From positions 92,476 through 156,475 of the forward strand of contig NZ_JGZN01000016.1 of the NCBI RefSeq assembly GCF_000741715.1: a stretch of DNA of 64,000 nt, given 5' to 3'. Numbering within the stretch: the stretch's first letter is position 1; every line of letters begins with the position of its first letter. The translations under genes were made by a program, and so were the position numbers. The notes beneath the pieces are model-generated. The model searched no databases, had not been told where the DNA came from, and saw nothing but the letters and a program-made list of their open reading frames with translations. The DNA comes from Bifidobacterium saguini DSM 23967. Lineage in GTDB: Bacteria > Actinomycetota > Actinomycetes > Actinomycetales > Bifidobacteriaceae. Below are positions 38,162 through 46,918 of the stretch, piece by piece.

Positions 38162-39328
38162 TCACTGTGGGTCTAGAAAACGGTCAAGGAACCATCCGGC
38201 ATCGTTTTCATCCATTGATGTTTTCGCGCTCTTCTTGAGATTGCATTCCTTGCAAAGCATCTGACAGTTCATGGGGATAGTCTTGCCTCCCTTTGACCAA
38301 GGTACGATATGGTCGCCGTCCATCTTGTCAAAATCGAACTTCCGACTACACATGGCGCATTGATGCTCTTGTTTCTCATAGGCGGCGAGTTTTGTCGTAC
38401 GGTCGAATTGACGGATGGAGAGGTTCCTTACGTCACCGGTCAGAAGGAATGGGAAGATGCCACGCTTGTTGGTGACGTCCTCGTCTCCCATGAGATCGGC
38501 CGTTACCTTCGCCAGTTTTTTACGGTCAAGGTCGGTTCGATCCTTGTTCTCGTTGTAGTAGATTCCCCATGGCAGGCCCTTCATCTCCTTGTAGTATTTA
38601 GCGAAGGTTGCGGGGATCCAGTCGATGACGGAGCGGAAGTAGTTCCATAGCGTGACGGCGTTAGCATCATACTGGTGTCGGGCCATGTACTGCTCGATGC
38701 TGATGTTTTCGGCCTTGGCGGCCCAGTCGATGGCGGTTTGGAGATAATCCTGACGTATTGCGTCTCCTTTAAGGTAGTTTCCGGCGATCTGGTATGCGGG
38801 TCCTTGCGTCTTGCTGAAATACCGTTTCGCGTCGGATACCCATGGTCCCGAGTAGACCGCGTTGCGGAGTTCCTGGTCGGTGAGCTGTTCTCCGGCGATG
38901 TTGATGATTTTGAACCAGTCCAGTTTCTCGCTGTCCGTACCGTCGCACACGTATACGAACAGCTCGTAGTCAAGTATCCTGTCCTTCAGATCCTCGGGCA
39001 AATTGTCGAAGAAGCGGTCATCAACGCTGAAACTACCGTCCGCATACTCGCAGAGGCTGATGGTGCGCTGCTGACCGTCCAGTACCTCGTAGGTTTCCTC
39101 ACCGTCATCGTTCACACCGGTCTTGCACCAGTACATCACGTTCAGCGGCAGACCCTTGAGAACGGTACGGATCACCTCGTCACGCTGCTTGTCCTTGTAA
39201 ACGAACTCACGCTGGTATGGCGGTCGAATGTCTAGACGGTCTAGGTAGCCGCGGACACCCTCCTCGTCATCATTGAAGTAATCGTTCACTACTTCACGGA
39301 CGGGAACCTTGATAAGGTCAATCTGCAT
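38162..39328 (-). CDS. DUF262 + HNH endonuclease
   Basis: 388 residues from ATG 39328. The N-terminal DUF262 domain has the signature VLDGQQRTISL, used for nucleotide hydrolysis in GmrS/SspE-like nucleases. The C-terminus is a full HNH nuclease: CAMCSRKF, then DGDHIVPWSKGG, then NCQMLCKECNLKK. Its start lies inside the 3' end of the EcoRI-type methylase, so both are co-translated. Together they look like a restriction or anti-phage pair. Confidence 0.85.
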   Translation of the reverse strand: MQIDLIKVPVREVVNDYFNDDEEGVRGYLDRLDIRPPYQREFVYKDKQRDEVIRTVLKGLPLNVMYWCKTGVNDDGEETYEVLDGQQRTISLCEYADGSFSVDDRFFDNLPEDLKDRILDYELFVYVCDGTDSEKLDWFKIINIAGEQLTDQELRNAVYSGPWVSDAKRYFSKTQGPAYQIAGNYLKGDAIRQDYLQTAIDWAAKAENISIEQYMARHQYDANAVTLWNYFRSVIDWIPATFAKYYKEMKGLPWGIYYNENKDRTDLDRKKLAKVTADLMGDEDVTNKRGIFPFLLTGDVRNLSIRQFDRTTKLAAYEKQEHQCAMCSRKFDFDKMDGDHIVPWSKGGKTIPMNCQMLCKECNLKKSAKTSMDENDAGWFLDRFLDPQ

Positions 39329-40556
39329 TACTGACTCCCTCGTCGTTGCCGCTGGTTTTATCTGTAAAACAATCGAATGACCCGCGCGGATTCTTGTTAC
39401 GAATAAGTATGCGCTGATACGACTGAACGTAATACTTGCCATCCACGATGTAATAGGTCTTCCCTGCCGGCGCATCGGAAACCATTAGGGATGGTCCATC
39501 GTTCAGTTTGGACACAAGGGACTGCTTACCGTTTCTATCGACCTGTATCTGCTTGCCGTACCGCTTACTTGAGGCTCCGAACCACGTCTTCGTAATGCCA
39601 AGAATCTCAAATTGATCCGGGTTGTACTTATCGAGGAAAGTGATAGGAACTCCCATCATTCCAGCGTAATCCTCCGGAATATCCTTCGTCATACTCACGT
39701 CTATAGCATTGTAGTTGTCATAGCAAGGGAAATTCTCCTCGCTGCCGGAATAGCGCTTCACAAGAATCATCTCTTCGTGACGTTGCTTCAAATCGAGGTT
39801 CGTGTACCACCGGACACCCTTGACCCGAATGAATCTACGTCCGTCATCATCCACCCCGCACCCAGATGCATTCAAAGGATAGTCATCCGGAACATAGAAC
39901 GCTCTGTCACCGGAATGAATGCTCGCGCCAAGCCACATCCTGTTCTGCATAATGAGCGGAAACACCTCTTTATAGGTGATGGCATTCACGTTTCCGATGA
40001 TGATGAACTTCTTATCATGCTCCATAAGCTGGGCTACATATTCGCGGAATAAGGAGAAAGGCGGATTGGTCACCACGATGTCGGCCTCATCCAGCAAAGC
40101 CGCACATTCCTTCGACCGGAAATCACCGTCCCCCTGAAGCTCGGTGAGCTTGTTCTCTCCGTTCTCGAAAAGCTTCTTCACGTCCAGCATGTCAATGCCA
40201 CCATCACCGGTAGCGTCATGAACTGTGGTGACTACGGCCTTGTAGGGCTTGTTCTCCTCAGCATCGTTATGTTTTGATTCACCGTCGACCATGTCGCCAA
40301 TGGATAGCTGTCGGTTGGCGATTGGTGATCCTGCGTAACACGTGGCGATGAGCTTCTTCAGCTTCAGCTTGTTGAAGTTCAACACGAAATACTTGAAGAA
40401 GTTGCTTTCAAAAGGATCATCACAGTTACATAGAACCGTCTTGCCTTTGAAATGCCTACGATAGTAGCGCATCTCCTTCTCTATGTCAGCGGACTGCGTG
40501 TAGAACTCGTCCTTCTTTGCGCCAATAGCTGCGTTAAGGGCGCTGTTCCCAGCCAT
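39318..40556 (-). CDS. EcoRI-type adenine-specific methyltransferase
   Basis: 412 residues from ATG 40556 (AAAGGTGG upstream). It matches the M.EcoRI family: KKDEFYTQSADIEKEM at the start, CNCDDPFESNF, motif IV TNPPFSLF near residue 160, and KGVRWYTNLD. M.EcoRI homologues methylate adenine within their site. The gene overlaps the DUF262-HNH gene by 11 bases. No EcoRI-like nuclease is present, so the DUF262-HNH protein is the likely effector. Confidence 0.88.
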   Translation of the reverse strand: MAGNSALNAAIGAKKDEFYTQSADIEKEMRYYRRHFKGKTVLCNCDDPFESNFFKYFVLNFNKLKLKKLIATCYAGSPIANRQLSIGDMVDGESKHNDAEENKPYKAVVTTVHDATGDGGIDMLDVKKLFENGENKLTELQGDGDFRSKECAALLDEADIVVTNPPFSLFREYVAQLMEHDKKFIIIGNVNAITYKEVFPLIMQNRMWLGASIHSGDRAFYVPDDYPLNASGCGVDDDGRRFIRVKGVRWYTNLDLKQRHEEMILVKRYSGSEENFPCYDNYNAIDVSMTKDIPEDYAGMMGVPITFLDKYNPDQFEILGITKTWFGASSKRYGKQIQVDRNGKQSLVSKLNDGPSLMVSDAPAGKTYYIVDGKYYVQSYQRILIRNKNPRGSFDCFTDKTSGNDEGVSNAD

Positions 40557-40650
40557 CGCTCACCACCTTTTCGACGATACTGCATAATCATTTGTTGTTT
40601 CACTGTAGCGCCTGTATACATCACGGTTTTGATTCATTCCCATATTCTCT

Positions 40651-41040
40651 TCACTCCTCTTCCCTTTTCTCAAACAGATGCATCCATAATCGTGCTGCGG
40701 CTTCGGTTTCGTCCAGTATGCCGGTCTTATATTCTTCGAGGATCAGGTCGGTCATGGCGCAGCCTCCCGCCAGACCGTCCCGCAATGCGTTCAGATCCGG
40801 ATCCGTGGTCTCGTTGACCGTTACCGGCACGTTCAGCAGTTCGAGGTCGCCGATCCCGTCGGGCATCAGACCGTCCGTGTCGTGCACGCGCACGGTCTCC
40901 TCGACGCCATCCAGACCGTACAGCCGGCATACGCCGCTCCCGTCCGCCAACCGCTCGTATTCACCCACGTCCGGCTCGCCGTCGAGCGTGAACCGGCAGA
41001 GACGCAACACCATATCGTCCATATCCTCCCCATGCGTCAT
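40651..41040 (-). CDS. Acidic hypothetical protein
   Basis: 129 residues from ATG 41040, with GGAAAGGATG upstream; a longer in-frame reading to 41376 runs into the next gene's leader and is unlikely. Strongly acidic (GEDMDDMVLRLCRF, then DLNALRDGLAGGCAM, ending EKREEE). Acidic small proteins beside R-M genes can be DNA mimics, but nothing here proves that. It is divergent from the zinc-finger gene at 41225. Confidence 0.5.
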   Translation of the reverse strand: MTHGEDMDDMVLRLCRFTLDGEPDVGEYERLADGSGVCRLYGLDGVEETVRVHDTDGLMPDGIGDLELLNVPVTVNETTDPDLNALRDGLAGGCAMTDLILEEYKTGILDETEAAARLWMHLFEKREEE

Positions 41041-41150
41041 CGCATCATCCTTTCCACCAGACCGGTCTACCACGTTCGACCGTCGGCCCGCATGTCGGCG
41101 ACGTCGACCCCGGCCGTCGGCCTCCACGGGGCGGGTGGAGGACGGGTGAG

Positions 41151-41179
41151 GCCTACTCCCGTAAGGGTTTTCGCGACAC
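41151..41179 (+). repeat. Shared leader element, copy A
   Basis: A 29-bp core beginning GCCTACTCCCGTAAGGG and ending in TCGCGACAC. It is identical to copy C at 44108-44136 and differs by only two bases from copy B at 42175-42203. Each copy precedes one of three zinc-finger genes by about 45 bases. Confidence 0.8.
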
Positions 41180-41224
41180 ACGCGACTTGCGTTGAACGTG
41201 TTCCGCGAGGTTATGGTGGAGCGT

Positions 41225-42187
41225 ATGGAAACGGAATTCGACATCGATATGAGCGACTGGTTCAAACACTGCCCCGAATGCGGCAAGGAACTGCTGATCA
41301 CCAGCCTGTACCAGCATTTGAAGAGCCTCCACCATTGGAATGCGGATGATTGGCGGGCCTCGGACCTGCACGCCATCGACTGTCCCGCCTGCGGGAAACC
41401 ATACGGAGCGGCGGCGATGACGGTCCACGTCTACAACCTGCACATCGACGGCGCGCACCCCGCATTGACCCCACGGCGATACGCGCCGGAACTCACCCTG
41501 GACGAGACGATCCGATGCCTGCGCCAGGTGCAGGAGGACCGGACCTTCACGGCGACCGCCGCGCAGATCCGCTCGCTGAAACGGTACGGCCTCATTTCCA
41601 ACGGCTCACCGACCCACGCCACCACGCTGGGGAGGCGGCTGCTGGAGGATCCCTCCCCCGATGCCCTGCTCGAAGCGTTCATCCACGAGCCTGTGTTCCG
41701 TCTCGCCTACCGGATGCACGAGCACGGGCACGCCACGGCGCGGATATTCGCGCATCTGCTGGAACGGCGCGTGATCCTGCGGGAGGGGGCTGCCAGGGAG
41801 TACGACCACGTGTTCGACGCGAACCTCGCGCTCCTCGACCGGCCGACCGAACGCCATGAGCCCGCAAAACCCGCATCCAAGCCCGAACCCGAGCCCGTGA
41901 CGGAGGAGCCTGCCGGAGAGACAGACGGGCTCATGCCGTTCGACACCGTGCTCGTGAACCGGTTCCACGGCGGCTACGCACGCCTGCAGGTGCACGGCAG
42001 CATCCCGCCCGACATCATGTCCAGACTCCTCGTGCTGGTGAACAGTTTCAGTCACGAAACCGGGGCCGACGATCCCGCCACGCGACCCGACGACGCTCCC
42101 CGGACGGACGCGGCGCAACCCTCCGCAGCCCACGTCCCATCACCCTCACCGGACAGGGTGGACACCGTCCAAACCCTACTCCCGTAA
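41225..42187 (+). CDS. Zinc-finger protein 1 (two CxxC...HxxxxH fingers)
   Basis: 320 residues from ATG 41225 (GGTGGAG upstream); TTG 41192 and ATG 41213 are alternatives. There are two fingers at the N-terminus (CPECGKELLITSLYQHLKSLH and the next at CPACGKPYGAAAMTVHVYNLH), spaced like C2H2 fingers. A helical middle (residues 95-210) and a Pro/Glu/Ala-rich linker lead to a small C-terminal domain (PFDTVLVNRFHGGYARLQVHG). Related to the next two genes. Role unknown; DNA- or protein-binding is inferred. Confidence 0.7.
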   Translation: METEFDIDMSDWFKHCPECGKELLITSLYQHLKSLHHWNADDWRASDLHAIDCPACGKPYGAAAMTVHVYNLHIDGAHPALTPRRYAPELTLDETIRCLRQVQEDRTFTATAAQIRSLKRYGLISNGSPTHATTLGRRLLEDPSPDALLEAFIHEPVFRLAYRMHEHGHATARIFAHLLERRVILREGAAREYDHVFDANLALLDRPTERHEPAKPASKPEPEPVTEEPAGETDGLMPFDTVLVNRFHGGYARLQVHGSIPPDIMSRLLVLVNSFSHETGADDPATRPDDAPRTDAAQPSAAHVPSPSPDRVDTVQTLLP

Positions 42188-42254
42188 GGGCTTTCGCGAC
42201 ACTCCGAACTTGATTCGCATGCGTTCGTGAGCGTTATGGTGGAAACCATGATTG
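42175..42254 (+). repeat. Shared leader element, copy B (80 bp)
   Basis: Nearly identical over about 80 bp to the inverted copy C at 44056-44136, including the region of the start codons, with a single T/C difference in the core (GGGCTTTC against GGGTTTTC). It overlaps the end of zinc-finger gene 1. Confidence 0.8.
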
Positions 42255-43108
42255 ACGAGGAAAACGAGAAGAAAACCGAGCCGGCCCCAACCGGCGCCGA
42301 TGAGGAATCCGTGGCGGCCGGCACCGACCCACGGCATCAGGAGCTCCCCACGCATCCGGTCGAAGCCGGGGAAACCGAAGCCGGATCCAGGCCCGCGGAA
42401 GCCCCGGATGCCGGAGACACCGGGGACGGGGAGGATGACTGGCATCGCATCTGCCCCGAATGCGGGCAACGGGTGAAGATCACCGCCCTGTACGTTCACG
42501 GACAGAGCAAGCACCGGTGGCTGTCGGCGGACTGGCGTGGGCATGGCATGGAGACCATTCCCTGCCCCCTCTGCGGGCAGAACGTATCCGTCGCCAGAAT
42601 AAGCTCACACGTTCAGGAGGATCGCCTTATGACGGCCATGCTGGCCGAGGCCGACGTGCATACGGACCTGAACGACGCCTCGTGGCAGTGTTCCTGCCCG
42701 GTGTGCGGCGCACGGTATAAGGTCACCTCCTTGCACTTGCACGGCGCGAGAACCCATGGGCTCAGGCCGGAGGACTGGCAACGCTACGATATGGCGACGC
42801 TCCCCTGCCCCGTGTGCGGCGGGAATCAGCCGATCGCACGACTGGCGGACCATGTCCGGGCCGAACACATGAAACCCATCGCACAGGCATCGCCCCGCAT
42901 CTCAGCCCCAACGGAATCCACGGAATCCACGGAGGACGCAATGGATGATATCGAATCACTCCGGCGACGACTGGCGTCGAAACGATCCGAGATCAGGGAC
43001 ATCGAACGGCTGCGGGAGCTCGCCAGGGATCAGGAAGCACTGCTCGCCGAACTGATTACAGCGCGAGAACACCTCGAGGCCATGCGGAAAACGGTCGCAC
43101 GCAATTGA
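42248..43108 (+). CDS. Zinc-finger protein 2 (four fingers)
   Basis: 286 residues from ATG 42248 (GGTGGAA upstream); GTG 42227 is an alternative. After an acidic Pro-rich N-terminus come four fingers: CPECGQRVKITALYVHGQSKH, CPLCGQNVSVARISSH, CPVCGARYKVTSLHLHGARTH and CPVCGGNQPIARLADHVRAEH. A C-terminal coiled coil (residues 235-283) may allow dimerisation. Alternation of fingers and W(S/R)ADDW-like linkers is shared with proteins 1 and 3. Confidence 0.75.
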   Translation: MIDEENEKKTEPAPTGADEESVAAGTDPRHQELPTHPVEAGETEAGSRPAEAPDAGDTGDGEDDWHRICPECGQRVKITALYVHGQSKHRWLSADWRGHGMETIPCPLCGQNVSVARISSHVQEDRLMTAMLAEADVHTDLNDASWQCSCPVCGARYKVTSLHLHGARTHGLRPEDWQRYDMATLPCPVCGGNQPIARLADHVRAEHMKPIAQASPRISAPTESTESTEDAMDDIESLRRRLASKRSEIRDIERLRELARDQEALLAELITAREHLEAMRKTVARN

Positions 43109-43110
43109 CC

Positions 43111-43256
43111 GTGTGGGTTTGTGTGTGACTGTCTGTGACCGTGTGTGACCGTGTGGGTTTGTGTGATGACCGTCTGCGACTGTCTGTGACCGTGTGTGAC
43201 CGTGTGGGTTTGTGTGATGACCGTCTGCGACTGTCTGTGACCGTGTGGGTTTGTGT
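43111..43256 (+). repeat. G/T-rich tandem repeat (about 40/51/40-bp units)
   Basis: The motif GTGTGGGTTTGTGTG begins at 43111, 43151, 43202 and 43242, with units built from GACCGTCTG/CGACTGTCTGTGACC blocks. It fills the gap between two convergent zinc-finger genes. It looks like a minisatellite or slipped array and could terminate both transcripts. It is not a CRISPR array: there are no unique spacers. Confidence 0.8.
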
Positions 43257-43264
43257 GGCGTCGG

Positions 43265-44062
43265 TCAGCGCAGACGCATGCGGGCCGTCTCCCCGGCCGC
43301 CATCCTCCGCCGCGCGGCCGTGGTGCGCTTCTCCGGCGTCAGCATGAGCCCTGCCAGCTCGTCGGACATGATCCCCTGCAACCGTTCCAGTTCGTCGGAC
43401 GCACGATCCAACGTCCCCATGTCATCATCCGCAACCGCGCGTTCGATCCGTTCCACCTGCTTCGGCCAGTCATGGTTGCCGCCGAGACGGTGGAGCGCGC
43501 GGGCCAACGCCGTCGCATCCTCCAACCGGAGGCAATACCTCGCATACGCGTCCAGCCTATCCCCGAACAGCCACACGTCATCCTCCACATCCATCGCCCC
43601 CGCGCCGAGCCGCATACGGGTGAGCGGCCACCATGCGCCGCATTGGGGGCAGCGCAGCTCGCAGAACGGGACACGCCCATACTCGCGCCTCAACGGTCTC
43701 AGGCACATGGAGCAGCATCGTTCTCCCAGATAGGAGACGATACAAGGCGTGGGATGCACGCTCCGCATGTGCTCATCCAACAGCATGCCCGGCACCGGCC
43801 GTCCGCACACCTCGCACTCGTGCAGCCCGCCGTGTGTGCCGACATGGTTGCCGATGTTGCTGACGGACACGCTTCTCCCGCAGGCGGGGCAGACGAGACG
43901 GCCCATATCGTACCGTTCCCAATCCTTCGCGACGAAACCATGCCGACGGACCCCATGGCCGTACAGGCCGGTGACAGGCAGTTCCCAGCCGCATACGGGG
44001 CAATCCCGATACCAGAGATCCATCTCCCCTCGCTCGACATGCCTCTCTCCTCCATCAATCAT
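43265..44062 (-). CDS. Zinc-finger protein 3 (four or five fingers)
   Basis: 265 residues from ATG 44062 (MIDGGERHV; GTG 44083 and ATG 44074 are alternatives). Fingers: CPVCGWELPVTGLYGHGVRRH, CPACGRSVSVSNIGNHVGTH and CEVCGRPVPGMLLDEHMRSVH. Then come a CSMC cluster and CELRCPQCG without His partners. A helical C-terminal half (residues 150-260) follows. Its leader is an inverted copy of that of protein 2, so the gene was probably duplicated and inverted. Confidence 0.75.
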   Translation of the reverse strand: MIDGGERHVERGEMDLWYRDCPVCGWELPVTGLYGHGVRRHGFVAKDWERYDMGRLVCPACGRSVSVSNIGNHVGTHGGLHECEVCGRPVPGMLLDEHMRSVHPTPCIVSYLGERCCSMCLRPLRREYGRVPFCELRCPQCGAWWPLTRMRLGAGAMDVEDDVWLFGDRLDAYARYCLRLEDATALARALHRLGGNHDWPKQVERIERAVADDDMGTLDRASDELERLQGIMSDELAGLMLTPEKRTTAARRRMAAGETARMRLR

Positions 44063-44136
44063 GGTTTCCACCATAACGCTCACGAACGCATGCGAATCAA
44101 GTTCGGAGTGTCGCGAAAACCCTTACGGGAGTAGGC
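44056..44136 (-). repeat. Shared leader element, copy C (inverted)
   Basis: Minus-strand copy of the 80-bp leader at 42175-42254. With copy B it forms inverted repeats flanking about 1.8 kb that hold zinc-finger genes 2 and 3. Beyond it, 44137-44305 shows nothing I recognise. Confidence 0.8.
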
Positions 44137-44305
44137 ACGAGACCGGGCGCAGCGCCCGGACAGGGCGACCATGGTTCCTGTCTCTTCTCCGTGCTCGTAG
44201 GGTTCCATCCCAGTCTCGTATCGGAACGATTCCACTGGGATACTGAGTTGATGTGGCCTGCGTCAGGCGCTTCCCGGCGATGGGCGGGCATGGTGGTCAT
44301 TGGTT

Positions 44306-44674
44306 TCATAGGCGTATTCGTCTGGCCAGGTTTTCGAGGGCATCCGTTTGATGGGCTATCCACCATTCCGCGAATCGGATCGATCGGATGGTGTTTTCAA
44401 GTTCATTGAATGCGTTTTTGTCCCGGCCGCTTGAGTATCGGCCGAGGGTGCGGGCTCTTTCCAGTGCTCGGCGTCGGATTGGTTCGGCTCGGTCGCATTG
44501 TTCCTTCGTTCCATGTAGGGGTATGAATCCCTCGATGATGTTCTGTTTCCTGGCATGGCATACCGGGCATTCCGAGGTTTCGATCTTTCGTATCTGCTCC
44601 TCGACGGCGAGGAAAGGGCCTTCCACGTCGACCTTTCCCGTATGTCCGCATAGGTGCTCGACCATTCTGAACAT
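44306..44674 (-). CDS. Small Cys/His-motif hypothetical protein
   Basis: 122 residues starting MFRMVEHLCGHTGKV. CGH near the N-terminus and CPVCHARK near residue 36 could bind one zinc; the remainder is basic and helical. Similar short proteins with CGH...CPxC are frequent in mobile elements of Gram-positive bacteria. The ribosome site is weak. Function unknown. Confidence 0.5.
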   Translation of the reverse strand: MFRMVEHLCGHTGKVDVEGPFLAVEEQIRKIETSECPVCHARKQNIIEGFIPLHGTKEQCDRAEPIRRRALERARTLGRYSSGRDKNAFNELENTIRSIRFAEWWIAHQTDALENLARRIRL

Positions 44675-44884
44675 CTCGATTCACGCTCCTTTGACAAATC
44701 ACTGCAATCGAACACATGTTCGATTGCAGGCGGGACATTTTTACGGCTCATGGATGTTCCGCCCTTCGCTCATCTGACCGTTATCGGCGTGTTGTGCGGT
44801 GTTTTCCTCGGAAGGCATGGTTTCCGCCCGCTCCTCATGTCTTTCTTCTCGTTCGTATGGGGTCGGGCGTCAAGGAGTGTTTTC

Positions 44885-45139
44885 ATGTCGTATCTTCCGC
44901 CGCTGGTTGTCGTGCTTCTCACCGCTGTGGCCGCCACGTTCCTGTATCGCGCCGTGTGGTATCTGGCTGCTCGGGAATCGAGTCGTTATCTGGGCCGTCG
45001 CTTCCGCGAGTCGATTTTGTCCCGCAGTCATGGGCAGCGGGTCAAGGCTTTTTGGGGGAATCTGCTGCTCGCATTGGTCTGTGTGGCCTTGATTGTTGTT
45101 TTGGGCGCGTACCTGGGTTCGGTCGGTTATTCCATCTGA
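44885..45139 (+). CDS. Small membrane protein before VirB4
   Basis: 84 residues from ATG 44885 with AAGGAG upstream. Two hydrophobic helices (residues 5-25 and 60-82) flank a basic loop (SSRYLGRRFRESILSRSHGQR). It lies 59 bases before the VirB4 start and is probably the first gene of the second transfer block. Perhaps a VirB3/TcpE-like membrane partner, judged by size and place only. Confidence 0.55.
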   Translation: MSYLPPLVVVLLTAVAATFLYRAVWYLAARESSRYLGRRFRESILSRSHGQRVKAFWGNLLLALVCVALIVVLGAYLGSVGYSI

Positions 45140-45197
45140 CCGGCTTTCGTACGGTTCTGTTTCGTGTCGGTTTACGTTTTCCGGGAGGTTTCCGGTC

Positions 45198-46868
45198 ATG
45201 GTGGAGCGCGATGGCGATCTCCTGTCGGGGGAGCATAGGCTCGGTTCGCCTGGTAGGCGTTGCGTGTTCGCTTTTGGTTTCGTGCCGTCGAAGTCGACGT
45301 TGAATCTGCGTGAGGCGATGTGGTTCCAGCGTCGTTTGACTCCTGGATTGGTTGAGGGTTCGTTGCCTTCATACCGGTTCACGCGTAGGGATCGTCGCCT
45401 GGTGGAGGATGCGCGTTCCGTGGTTCCGGGTTTGCTGCGGCGCATGGCATCGGAGTCCAAGCGTCGTCGGCGGGAGTTGGCGACCGACGTGGATGGTCGG
45501 CTGCCGTTGGCGTCGGTGTCCCCGTTGGATTTGCTGACCCGTGATATGAGTCTTCGTCCTGTGACTGCTTGGCATCAGACGAGTACCGGAAGGGCTGGCG
45601 TGTTGACCACGTTGACGGCGGGGTCGGGTTCTCCGGTCATAGATGGCCCCGTCATCGGGGTGGATGTGCTCACCCATGAGCTGTTCCGTTTTGATTCATG
45701 GGCCACGTATGACGCTTGGGGTGTGAATGGTCGTCATATGACCACGAGTCCTGATTTGTTCATCTGTGGTTTGAGGGGCAATGGGAAAAGCTATCTGGTG
45801 AAGGTTCTCGCGTTGCGTGAGATTGAATGGGGTCGGCGTGTGATTGTGCAGTCGGACAGGAACGGCGAATGGGGCCGTGTGGCGGAGCATGTTGGCGGCC
45901 AGGTGGTTTCCCCTGGTGGCGGCAGGTATCTGAATCCTTTCGCGTTGCCGGATCGTCCGCTGGAGGGCATGGATGAGTTGTGGCGTCAGGAGGTGGTGTC
46001 CGGCCGCAAGGCCGCGTTCATGAGTCTGGCGGAGGCTTTGCGCGATCCGGGCAAACCTTTTCCGTTGGATACGGCCATGCAGACGGTTGTGGATCGTGTG
46101 GTCACGTCGTTCGGGGTCGGGCCGATGACGTTGGAGTCGGCCGTTGACCGGCTTACGGATTTGGAGTGGATCGACCGTGAGTCCCCGTCCATCACCGGGT
46201 TCGAGCATGATCCCGATTTGGCTCGGCTGTCCGCGGCTGCGGCGGCGCGCGTGTTCGCTCCCATGGTTCGCGGCGGAACGTTGTCGGGCATGTTCGACAG
46301 GGAGTCCACTATCCGTTTGGATCCATCCAGTCCGATGATCGTGTTCGACACGTCCTCCCCCGCGTTGAACGATGAGAAGCTGCGCCGCGTGTATACGGCG
46401 GCGGTGAGTTCATGGATCGACCGGCTTCTGCAGGGGCGGGATGGGCTGCGGCGCATCGTGGTCGGCGAGGAGGCTTGGTGGCTGCTTTCGAACGAGAAGC
46501 TGGTCGATTCCCTCCAGACGCGGCAGCGTTCCGCGGGGCATTGGGGGTGCGCCACCTGGCTGATCGTGCATGGGGTGAACGATATGACGAAGGTACTGGG
46601 TGAGGGGTCCGAGTTGAGGGGCCGGGCCGAGGAGATTCTGAACCAGACGCAGACGAAGATACTGTTCCGTCAGGGCGGGACGAACATCGATCTGTTGAAG
46701 GAGCTTATACCGGATCTGAGCGAGGATGAGGAGATGCTGATTCCGGAGCTTGCGCAGGGGCAGGCGATATGGCGTATCGGCAGGGAGCATCCTCGTCTGG
46801 TTCGGGGCCTTGCGGGCCCCACGTTGGATCGCCTGTTGGATACGAGCGATCTGCGTTCGGCAGCGTAA
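45198..46868 (+). CDS. VirB4/TraE-family conjugation ATPase (lacking the N-terminal domain)
   Basis: 556 residues from ATG 45198, with GGGAGG 9 bases upstream. The Walker A motif GLRGNGKS is near residue 192; Walker B is in the IVVGEEAWWLL block, with RQGGTNIDLLKELIPDLSE further on. VirB4 proteins run to about 800 residues; the part normally in front of the ATPase core corresponds to the SCO6880-family protein at 7478-8944. It powers channel assembly and substrate transfer at the inner membrane. Confidence 0.88.
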   Translation: MVERDGDLLSGEHRLGSPGRRCVFAFGFVPSKSTLNLREAMWFQRRLTPGLVEGSLPSYRFTRRDRRLVEDARSVVPGLLRRMASESKRRRRELATDVDGRLPLASVSPLDLLTRDMSLRPVTAWHQTSTGRAGVLTTLTAGSGSPVIDGPVIGVDVLTHELFRFDSWATYDAWGVNGRHMTTSPDLFICGLRGNGKSYLVKVLALREIEWGRRVIVQSDRNGEWGRVAEHVGGQVVSPGGGRYLNPFALPDRPLEGMDELWRQEVVSGRKAAFMSLAEALRDPGKPFPLDTAMQTVVDRVVTSFGVGPMTLESAVDRLTDLEWIDRESPSITGFEHDPDLARLSAAAAARVFAPMVRGGTLSGMFDRESTIRLDPSSPMIVFDTSSPALNDEKLRRVYTAAVSSWIDRLLQGRDGLRRIVVGEEAWWLLSNEKLVDSLQTRQRSAGHWGCATWLIVHGVNDMTKVLGEGSELRGRAEEILNQTQTKILFRQGGTNIDLLKELIPDLSEDEEMLIPELAQGQAIWRIGREHPRLVRGLAGPTLDRLLDTSDLRSAA

Positions 46869-46918
46869 CCGGTTTTTCATCTTTTCGTTTTGTCTTTTTC
46901 GTGTTTGGAGCGTCGCTG

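Noticed and set aside
43111..43256. Possible CRISPR array
   Set aside because: Units are head-to-tail variants of one sequence with no unique spacers and no cas genes nearby.
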